NCBI GenBank assembly: GCA_964006375.1 | Contig: OZ023270.1 | Coordinates: forward strand, 57,290,536 to 57,354,535 | Source: Tillus elongatus | Lineage: Eukaryota > Arthropoda > Insecta > Coleoptera > Cleridae | Reading direction: 5' to 3' | DNA: 64,000 nucleotides | Part shown: positions 54,286 to 64,000 of the stretch, one piece after another | Layout of the letters: each line of letters starts with the position of its first letter | How positions within the stretch are numbered: position 1 is the stretch's first letter | The notes under the pieces: model-generated | What the model was told of the DNA's origin: nothing | What the model saw: the letters and a program-made list of their open reading frames with translations, nothing else | Databases searched by the model: none | Translations under genes and position numbers: made by a program

Positions 54286-55710
54286 ATTATGCTTAATCAA
54301 ACACATATGTTTAAGTATAAATGCATGCGCCATTTGTGTTCATTTCTGTCGTCTTGAATAAGTTTCTACAATGCTTGAACATAAAATCCTTGCAATGTCA
54401 TATTCTTATTTTAGTAAATGTGGAAAAATATATACAAGTTTTTCATACAAAGTACGAACTCTTGAGTGACTGATAATTTTGATTTTTGAAAAAATTTGTA
54501 TTGAGAAATGTTCACCTATCTTGAAATGAATTTTTAAGTCTAAAGTATGCACAAACGGCAAATCCACACTCTGTAAACTAAGTCATCTGTAAAACAGTAT
54601 CTTAGTTATCTGATTCAAATTATATGCAATTACATGACTTTAATATAGTAGTAACATTGATCTACGCTTTTAAGCCGACATCTTGGAATGTTAAAAATAA
54701 ATTGCTTTCGCAAAACTCTATATAATTTCATCAAATTATTATTTATTTAATTATTAAACAGATATCGGTTTTTGAACTGACATAGTAGATAACTGGTTTA
54801 ATATTAGTGATAACAATTACTATATACATTTATTATAACGTAACATAAACAAAATAAATGAGGCCTTGTAAGACTCATAATGATAAGGTTCATTGGAAAA
54901 GTGAATACAGAAGGAAATTCAAGTAATTAACCAAATCTGTCTTTAATATCCAGTCTTGAAGCTGTAATTGTGGTAATACAGAATATTGAATATAAATGAT
55001 AAAATGTCTAATCAACATAATGGGCGTCATAGTACTTAACGAAGTGCTAAATCAGTTCAATCCAGAAATTACTATGAACGTTGACTGGACGCGTCGACAG
55101 CATGAATGAAACACGCAAATAATGGATTCGAAGTTCCGATATATCAACCGTAGGTGTTGCCAAGATTAGGATATTAGTGACAAATTGACAATGAAAAAAA
55201 CATACATTGCTTTGTAAAGTCTTTCATTGAGGGCGGCCTATTTTAAACCGGAATAAAACAAATTCTGTGAACGATACGGTCTTTATCACCATAACAACAG
55301 TCTAAAGGCCATGTCGCCCTGTCATCGTAACCATTTATGTTTCCATGAGTTCAATTAATTTCGTTGTAGCTCCCACACTTCACTAACTGGGTCAGGTTTT
55401 CTACGAGCTTACTTCTTGGCAGGTCTCTTACCATTTCCCAAGCTAAATAATATTATCAGAAAACGATTCTGTCTCAGAATACGCCCAATAAAATTTGCCC
55501 AATTCCTTTGATATTCTTTCAGTAAACAACTTCATTCTCTTACTTATTCTAGCACATCTCAAATGATTTTTCTATGGGTGTACCTTGTCTTAGTCATTTT
55601 TATCTATACACATATTTTAAAAGCTTTTATTTTCTTCACGTCTTGCTTATTCAGAGTTCAGCTTCACGCCCCAAAAACCCACAAAATAATAACAGAGAGT
55701 TTTGCTCCAG
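54286..55710. other. Intronic DNA, nothing recognised
   Basis: AT-rich. Near 55650-55706 is a partial copy of the sequence that joins the two arms of the next palindrome (CAAAATAATAACAGAGAG). Confidence 0.35.
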
Positions 55711-56003
55711 ATACGTATTCCAACGACGAAATTGTCTTCATCAGTAGCTGTCGCTAAACAGTTTAGCGACACCTAGTGATGAAGACAACTTCGTTGTCGA
55801 AATGCATGTTTAGCGTATTACCATCTGTTATTATTTTGTTGTTTTTCAGAATCAGAAAGCAGAATCACCCCAAAAACAACAAAATAATAACAGAGGGTAA
55901 TGCGCTAAACATGCATTTCGACAACGAAGTTGTCTTCATCACTAGGTGTCGCTAAACTGTTTAGCGACAGCTACTGATGAAGACAATTTCGTCGTTGGAA
56001 TAC

Positions 56004-56008
<5 letters not shown>
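55711..56008. repeat. Near-perfect palindrome with four hammerhead-like motifs
   Basis: Arms of about 140 bp (55711-55850 and 55872-56008) are inverted copies with only about two mismatches outside the centre. Within each arm two hammerhead-like motifs point away from a hairpin (TGTCGCTAAAC a GTTTAGCGACA at 55749-55771). One has CTGATGA and stem II but GGAAT in place of GAAA. The other has GTGATGA, a perfect GACAAC/GTTGTC stem II and GAAA (55799-55802). Confidence 0.8.

Positions 56009-56079
<71 letters not shown>
56004..56079. repeat. (TA)n microsatellite
   Basis: Starts at the outer edge of the preceding palindrome. Confidence 0.95.
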
Positions 56080-56082
<3 letters not shown>

Positions 56083-56199
56083 CCTGACGCCGTTAAGACG
56101 AAATCTGTTGCAAAGCGGACAAAAGTAGCCGCAAAGCTATTTGAGAAACCTATATCTTCGTATGTTCTTTATGCCTGAACAGAGATAGTTGAAAAATAT

Positions 56200-56202
<3 letters not shown>

Positions 56203-56272
<70 letters not shown>
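56203..56272. repeat. (TA)n microsatellite
   Basis: About 70 bp TA; flanks not recognised. Confidence 0.95.
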
Positions 56273-56276
<4 letters not shown>

Positions 56277-56452
56277 TCATAAGGATTGCCATAGTGAGCT
56301 TCCTAAATATGATTTCTTTTTTGAAAGACATGTTTAAACAGTTTCACATCCTCCTTTTGATTTTTAAAATTGTTTTTCAAGGGAAATGTGGAAACGAATT
56401 TCTCTGTAAAAGATACCTTTTTGATTTTGCTAATTTCCTATGTTAGGCTTAT

Positions 56453-56665
56453 CATTAGAGCCTCGGTGGTCCAGGGGTAAGAACGTGTGTCTCTGAAGCG
56501 AAAGGCACTGGGTTTGATTCCTAAGATTTTCCTTTCACTTTTTCAGTTTACACCGTAAAATTAACATCAACCGAGGTTGTCGAATTGTATTTGAGCTTGC
56601 TGCTCCCTGGCGTCGGTGATTGGCCATAGTCACGGAAATAGACCGACGCTAAAGTACAAAAAAGC
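56453..56665 (+). mobile_element. tRNA-derived SINE, family A, internally shorter
   Basis: The head has an A box (TGGTCCAGGGGTA, 56467-56479) and B box (GGTTTGATTCC, 56511-56521). The body joins CGTAAAATTAACATCAACC to GCGTCGGTGATTGG, GGAAATAGACCGACGCTAAAG and an A-rich tail. The middle of the 25449-25796 copy is missing here. No clear target duplication was found. Confidence 0.78.
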
Positions 56666-56829
56666 TTTTGATTTTGATTTTTCCCTGAATATTTACTAAA
56701 CTTTTAACTTGACTTGGTGAAACAACTGCATTGTACGTAAACTGTATCTAATTTATGTTACTGGAAACATAACTTTAAGAACGTCCTGATAAATAATTTT
56801 AATGTAGATGATTACTATAAATAAAAAAC

Positions 56830-57289
56830 TCGGGACGCAGCAAGTGCGTTATGGTAGTGAATTTTTATTAAATGCTTCAAATTTAAATAACTCAATTTTC
56901 TATAAACTTAGACAGTTTAATTTTAATACGTAGTAAGGCCTTTCCTAAGGCAAGATATCCACAAAATTTCATTAAAATACCTTTGTAATTTTCGCAGAGA
57001 AAATTTTTTTCGAAAGAAAATTTAAAATTTGAATAAGTCAATTTTCTCTAAACTTAGAAAGTTAAATTTTGGTACGTAGTAAGATCTCTCCTGAGGCAAC
57101 ATATTTAGTAAATTTCATTAAAACTGCTTTGTTACTTTCGGAGAAAATTTTTTTTTCGAAAGAAAACTCAAAATTTTCCCGGAAAACCCCGTCCGATTTT
57201 TCTGGCTAACGAACTCATACAAGCCATTAATAAAAGAAAGGCACTTGCCAAGTTTCACCGAAATCGGATAATTATTTGTTGAGTTATCA

Positions 57290-57368
<79 letters not shown>

Positions 57369-57500
57369 ATATAAAAATTGAAACTGACCCCGGATATGGG
57401 TTCTAGGGGTCCTAGTTCGCACTCATTTGAAAGAATTTTTGCAAAGTCTCACTATCGATACCTCTCTATTAGTAAATTTTTTTAAATAAAAATTCACTAA
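56830..57500 (-). mobile_element. Short-subfamily Helentron-like element, complete
   Basis: The 3' end CGGGACGCAGCAAGTGCG, body with an internal duplication, TA array (57295-57364), 5' flank (CGATACCTCTCTATTAG) and foldback ending TTCACTAA. 671 bp, close in size to 34066-34735. Confidence 0.74.
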
Positions 57501-57843
57501 AAGCATTTCACGACATGCCACAAAAGTTACTATTTTAATACTGTAGCTTAAAACATGTTTTTCTTTTATTTAGCTTAAATATAATTAATTTCAAAATATA
57601 TGGAATTCCCTTTTTAAAAATGAAGCAGCCTGGCTAACTTAAGGCATAATACGTTGCTGAAAAACTGATGAGCATTCACTGAAGAAAGATGCCTTAAACT
57701 ATGAACAAAAATAGGACAAGGCATATTTATCATATACATATAAACATTTACGTGAATTACAGTTCTAAAAAAATTCTCTTAAACTGAAAAACTTTCACTA
57801 CAATATCAATATGAATTTCGTCAGTGTATTTTTATTTTTAATA
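57501..57843. other. Intronic DNA, nothing recognised
   Basis: AT-rich spacer between two Helentron-like copies. Confidence 0.3.
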
Positions 57844-59540
<1,697 letters not shown>

Positions 59541-60003
59541 GTCTTTATACATATTTATTATCAAACAATTGGTTTTCACCGGTTTGACGATACTGCAAAA
59601 GGCGAAAACAGCTACAGAAAAGAGAACAAGCACTTGTAAAGCCAGAAGAGAAATCTCTACATAAATAGGTATATATTTTATATGTTCACGTATTAATAAT
59701 ATACTGCTTTTAATGAAACTTGGCTAGTGTCATCCGTATGTGGACAACTTGGATGAGTTTGTTGGCCAGGAAAATCTAACCCGTTTTTCGGAAAAAATAC
59801 AATTTCTTTTCGGAAAATGTTTATATTTTCGAAAGCAATAAAATTATTTAAAAAAAGTTTGGCATATCTATAAGTATCCACTGTAAGAGTTGTACTATGC
59901 GCTAAATTTGACGTTTTTAAGTTAAGGAAAAATTAAGTTATCTGTATTTAAAGAAACATTTTTAAAATCTCCTTACATAGCGCATATTCGCTTGGTTAGG
60001 ATT
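59541..60003. other. Intronic DNA with low-copy repeat trace
   Basis: 59607-59690 matches the dispersed repeat with CCAGAAGAGAAATCTCTACA. No gene. Confidence 0.35.
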
Positions 60004-60115
60004 TGTTGGGGTTACCCATTTTTTCCCTCAGGGCTCGTCCGCGACTTCGGCGCCTCGAAAGCACTGGGACGGTGAAGTCGCTGACGAGCCCTGAGGAAAA
60101 AAAGGTAACCCTAAC
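60004..60115. repeat. Long GC-rich inverted repeat (hairpin)
   Basis: The left arm 60004-60048 and right arm 60074-60115 pair over about 42 bp with few mismatches (TCAGGGCTCGTC with GACGAGCCCTGA at its heart), around a 25-nt GC-rich loop. It stands out sharply from the AT-rich surroundings. Confidence 0.85.
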
Positions 60116-61027
60116 AAGGTTACCTTAGGCTATAGTAGTCTTAAATCGAAGTAACAAATTCGATTACAATTTTTGATATAAAACACACCTTAAATAAGCA
60201 GTTTACGTTTGTATAATACACTGCCTAATTTGATAACTTTAATTAATGATTGTTTCTTTAAAAATCAATTTTAGTTATGTATTTATTTTAATGTTACTAA
60301 CTTGATGCATACATCTCTTTATAATAAAGATACTAGTAAAGGTAATTCGCTGTTTTTTACTCAACAATAATCATAGAAAATAAAATCATATTTTATAGAA
60401 GGCTGCGAGACGGAATTGGTTTAAATAAACAAAGATATTTGAGGTTAAATTAAATCAACTGCTAAATTATATGATGTTGCATATATATAATGAATAAGTT
60501 ATTTTTAAATAATTACATAATATTACGCGATCATTAGACACCACTAACCTTGCATTTTGCTATTTGCTACTAATCTATTGTAAACACAAAAATGTTTTAC
60601 ATGCTAGAGACTGATCATACTTAAATTATCAAAAGCTAATTACATTTAATAGAATCTACGTAAACAGAAAATGACTCAGTAGATTTTGAGCTTCAGTTTT
60701 TGTTTTGGGCATTTAAAAGTTTCTCATTTACTGTTTAGCAAGTAGGTCTTGAAAATAATGTTTTACATGTACTATTGTAACCGCAAATGTTTATTTAATG
60801 ATCTTTATTAATGCGAGGGGGATAATATAATTATATATGTATAAATGAACAAGATATTTTAACTAAATACGAAGCTAGTGGTTCACAAAAAAATGTAAGG
60901 CGATTTTAATTTTGTATTTATATAGTACAATTAACAGGATATATTATTTGGCTACAAATGCAATTACGGCCTGTATGATTCCACAAAGTAAGGGCAGAAG
61001 AGAAGCTTTAAAAATAATAAAACTCAC
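60116..61027. other. Intron 1 start region, repeat-poor
   Basis: AT-rich, with fewer repeat family members than elsewhere; it is the part of the intron nearest exon 1. No other exon recognised. Confidence 0.35.
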
Positions 61028-61110
61028 CTGTTGTTGGGCCTTGCAACAATCTGTTGAGTTCCAAAGATCATGACGAATAATGTAACAATCATCAGCGGTG
61101 CTGTATTCAT
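61028..61110 (-). CDS. First coding exon of a secreted-peptide precursor gene
   Basis: On the minus strand an ATG at 61110-61108 has A at -3 and opens 27 codons plus 2 nt, ending at an AG|GTGAGT donor (intron begins at 61027). The residues begin MNTAPLMIVTLFVMIFG, a short N-terminus and a hydrophobic core typical of a signal peptide, with a plausible cleavage after IVA (residue 23). The exon ends in codon phase 2, and exon 684-806 on the same strand starts in the matching phase and keeps the frame open. A TATA/initiator pair lies about 160 nt upstream. I do not recognise the family. A signal peptide followed directly by a basic processing site suggests a neuropeptide or peptide hormone precursor. 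The exon is short, so the call rests on start, signal peptide and donor together. Confidence 0.72.
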
Positions 61111-61273
61111 CTTGTCAAATAAAATTTGCTAACGCAATCCGTAAAAAAATACAAATTAAATATACAAAAAACAATTCACTTGTCTCACTGTCACGTGTCA
61201 AAACAAAAGAGTAGCGCGTTTTATTGCTTCAGTGTCAGTTCTCAGTTTTCGCGGCCTGCTACTTTTCGAATGT
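61111..61273 (-). other. Predicted 5' UTR of the secreted-peptide gene
   Basis: Sequence between the predicted initiator A (61273) and the ATG (61110), about 163 nt. It is repeat-free and less AT-rich than the intron. The boundary depends on the promoter call. Confidence 0.4.
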
Positions 61274-61304
61274 GATGCTGGACGCATTCAAGATAAGATT
61301 TATA
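61269..61304 (-). promoter_or_regulatory. TATA box and initiator upstream of exon 1
   Basis: On the minus strand TATAAAT (61304-61298) stands 31 nt before the A of TCACATT (61275-61269), which resembles the arthropod initiator TCAKTY. That is the textbook TATA-to-start spacing. The next bases upstream (61305-61430) are unusually GC-rich for this window and repeat-free, as expected near a promoter. Confidence 0.45.
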
Positions 61305-62094
61305 GTAAGCCGTGAAATATCGACCAATCAGATTCGCGCTAGTGCCACCCCCCCCTCACGCTGTACGACGAAATTCGCGTATAGGTGGGCGGCAAACATT
61401 TGGAAAGCAGCTTTTCATCCTTTTCAAGTGTGAATCCTGAAGTACTGATGATTTCTCAGAAAAGCAATGATTTTTCAATTATAAAACGCATGTTATGAAA
61501 TTAAGTTTCATAACGTTGGGTATTGTCGGTGACTTTTTGTGTTAATTACTTTCTTTTTATCAATAATTTGTTCGTAAATTCTGATCTGGTGGCACAGGGT
61601 TGTCAGAAGCATTCAATCTTTTATAGGAAATCAAAATTGTTCGTAAACCTTATATTTGATTTTACTAAAGTGTATAGTGAAACAGGTTTAAGGAAAAAAG
61701 GTAGAATTTCTTGATTTTGTGTAAAATAAAATCAGTTTTGCTGAATAAATATGTTTTCTATAATAAAATTTTGGCAACACAAGCGGTTCCTTAAGTAAGA
61801 ATTAAAAAAATATACTTATTAGAAATGAAAATAATTTAAAAATTAAAATAATTTAATGCGTTATGTGACTGTCATCGTTTAAAGAAAATAATAGATAATT
61901 TTGGTTGTATACTACATATGGTGGCATGAAATATGCCAAATTGAAAATTAGTTCTTTAAACAACGCAAATATTGTAGTTAAAACAATATTTGTCATGCTC
62001 ATAAGTAACAAAATGTTATAATGTAAGCGAAACCGACAAATTAGTTGGAGTAAAGTTAAAAATATTTTAAATTTCAAACATAAAAAGTTACTTA
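61305..62094. other. Upstream region of the secreted-peptide gene
   Basis: To about 61430 it is GC-richer with a C-run; beyond that it is AT-rich. No gene on either strand that I can support. Confidence 0.35.
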
Positions 62095-62495
62095 ATTAAT
62101 TGTTGTTGCCCCTTACTTGGAACAGCTATTTCTCTGGCTTCACAAATAATGTTTGTTTTCTTTTATTTTGAGTACACTTGGATAACTCAGATCACCACAA
62201 CACATATTTTTGAAGAACTGTTGAGCGTCTTACTAATAAAGTTAGCGTCATCAGGATGAAAATGTCTGAATTTTTCATCCTCTGATGACGCTAACTTTGT
62301 TAGTGAGACGCTCGACAGTTCATCAGAAAGATTTGTTGTGGTGATTTTGGTTCTCCAAGTGTACTTATCAGTGCTCCTCACAGGTTCCAATCTTCACTTC
62401 GTTTTCTCATTTTGTTACAGAAAATAAAGCAAACATTTATGGAGACAGAGAAATAGTCTTTACGTCTGTATTCAGTGTGTAAACGTTTACCGTTA
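62095..62495. repeat. Low-copy dispersed repeat split by a PLE pair
   Basis: 62095-62160 (minus) and 62418-62495 (plus) both contain the GAAGCCAGAGAAATAG-type motif seen near 51049 and 59607. The PLE pair at 62171-62396 lies between them. Confidence 0.45.
62171..62396. mobile_element. Head-to-head PLE terminal-repeat pair with decayed hammerheads
   Basis: The minus arm 62171-62262 and plus arm 62275-62396 face each other. The plus arm has CTGATGA (62282-62288) and stem II, but GAAA reads GAGA and the cleavage triplet is lost (CGAC). The minus arm has similar damage. The tails (CCAAGTGTACTTATCAGTGC) are well kept. Confidence 0.7.
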
Positions 62496-62518
62496 AAAAT
62501 CTATATTTATTGATAAAA

Positions 62519-63346
62519 CTGTGGATGCAGTACGTGTGTTACCATAGCGAATTCTCATAGAGACGATCTACGCTTTTTTTACTTAAATTTCTATGCGCCA
62601 AGAAAAATGATATTTAATAATAATATAATTTTATCTCAATTGCAAAAGTTAATGTAACTTGGCTCTTCAAAAAATTTGTTATTTTGGCAAAAATATGGAA
62701 CAGAAAAGGAAGTTGCTTGTTCTGAAGTATTGTTATATGGAAACGAATACGAGGTAGTAAAGGTTTTGGGTGAAATTTTAGATGGAGAAAGAAAGAGGCA
62801 GATCTAAATTTAAAAATTGGTATGTCAAAATTTGAAGTATGTTATTCAGAGGACAGCTGTCAAACATTTTTGGAACGACGTTTGGTAAAATTATGTAGAA
62901 ATACTGCACAACTCAGCGACTTATATGTATTGACATGCTGTATAATTATGAGCAATAAAGATTATTATTATTATTATAACCCGAATCATAGTCTGTGATT
63001 GGTCGTCTCAATCCTTGATTAACTAACTGTCCGTTAAATATTTAATCCAGATTTGTGAAACTGGGCCCACAACTTTTTTCTTTTTAACGAAGAGATCTGA
63101 ATTTTGGTATATAGTTTACTTTTGTTAATATAAACCTACGTACCAAATTTGGCTGCCATACATTTCTTATTGTGGAAGATAAAATTTTTCAAAAGAAAAA
63201 CCCAAAAGTTGTCCGGAATAACAGGTCCGATTTTCCTAGCTAACGAACTTATACAAGTCACTCACAAAATGAAGATACCTACCAAATTTAATCAAAATCG
63301 GCCTCTTTTTATTTGAATTATCGGTGCGACCTACATACACACATAC

Positions 63347-63439
<93 letters not shown>

Positions 63440-63550
63440 ACATGAAAATTGAAACTGACCCCGAATGTGGGTTCTCGGGCTCCAGGTTCGCGCTCATTTG
63501 AAGATATTTTTTCAAAATTCAAAAGTCACGATCTCCTGATTAGTGAATTC
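62519..63550 (-). mobile_element. Diverged Helentron-like element with TA array
   Basis: A decayed 3' end (GTGGATGCAGTACGTGTG), diverged middle, body near 63080-63330, TA array (63350-63436), and 5' flank ending CGATCTCCTGATTAGTGAAT. Confidence 0.55.
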
Positions 63551-64000
63551 TCCCTGCAAAACTTCAATAGAAAGGAGACAAATGGTAGCTTTATAAGTAA
63601 AATGAAATAATATAGAAGACGTTTTGATACAGCAGTTGTGTTATGATAGCGAATATTCATTAACAAAAAAGTTTTTCTGACAAAAGGTATTTATTCTGTA
63701 GATAAAACTCTGTAGAAAGATTATATGGACACCCGTCACAATTCTCTTTTAAAGTTTCAGCCATAATATTCGAAAATTTAAATTTTAGAACCTCAAATTT
63801 GAAGTCCCCAAAATATTGTGAAATTAAGGGAACACGTTTTGAACTTTGCTTTAAATAGCTTTGAATAAACGCTTTAAATCCTGGATTTATCCCTTAACTA
63901 CCTGGTTCTCAATAACTCATACGTTCAAGTTCATTAAAATGTTCGCTTAATTAAAAGTTAGTGTTATTTTACTCAACTGTAATTGTATTGTATTTTGGTT
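63551..64000. other. AT-rich DNA with an element-end relic
   Basis: 63620-63665 (GATACAGCAGTTGTG, then GATAGCGAATATTCATT) looks like a decayed inverted 3' end of the Helentron-like family. Nothing else seen. Confidence 0.35.

Noticed and set aside
61224..61433. 69-codon plus-strand frame over the promoter region
   Set aside because: It overlaps the predicted promoter and 5' UTR of the minus-strand gene and has no supporting motif.

Overview
The window is eukaryotic and AT-rich, and its mobile elements point to an arthropod, most likely an insect. They include a Ty3/gypsy LTR retrotransposon with a tRNA-Leu-like primer site, Penelope-like elements (PLEs) carrying hammerhead ribozymes, Tc1/mariner relics, RNase-H-bearing non-LTR relics, tRNA-derived SINEs and a dominant family of microsatellite-bearing elements. 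Nothing bacterial or viral in layout was seen: no operons, no ribosome binding sites, no CRISPR.

The only host gene I can support is on the minus strand and spans almost the whole window. Its first coding exon (61028-61110: good start context, signal peptide, GTGAGT donor) and a second coding exon (684-806: pyrimidine tract plus CAG acceptor, GTGAGT donor) have matching phase. Joined, they encode the start of a secreted precursor with a basic convertase-type site. A TATA box and initiator lie upstream at 61304-61269. If this pairing is right, positions 807-61027 are one intron of about 60.2 kb, and almost everything else here lies inside it.

Layout: 1-3.2 kb, exon 2, then a broken Tc1-like transposase and the C-terminal end of a non-LTR retrotransposon. 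3.7-6.4 kb, two copies of a (TA)n-bearing Helentron-like element with a tRNA-Pro relic between them. 7.9-8.8 kb, PLE fragments ending in a hammerhead. 9.2-17.8 kb, degenerate elements and an almost intact, very young Ty3/gypsy element (11202-17763). 18.5-21.1 kb, PLE pieces, a large inverted repeat and five hammerhead motifs. 21.8-50 kb, many Helentron-like copies interspersed with SINEs, an AATF/Che-1 retropseudogene, a mariner fragment and PLE terminal repeats. 50-56 kb, a non-LTR retrotransposon split by a Helentron-like insertion, and a hammerhead-like double palindrome. 56-60 kb, more Helentron-like copies and a strong GC-rich palindrome. 61-61.4 kb, exon 1 and promoter. 62-64 kb, PLE inverted pair and further Helentron-like copies.

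The two most distinctive signals are (i) four sequence families of hammerhead ribozyme motifs, mostly in head-to-head inverted PLE terminal repeats, and (ii) a non-autonomous element family with a foldback 5' end, a 3' subterminal inverted repeat plus hairpin, an internal TA array and T-rich targets. The second matches the known design of Helentron-associated elements (HINE/DINE-1 type). No database search or folding program was used; family names rest on motifs read directly from the sequence.
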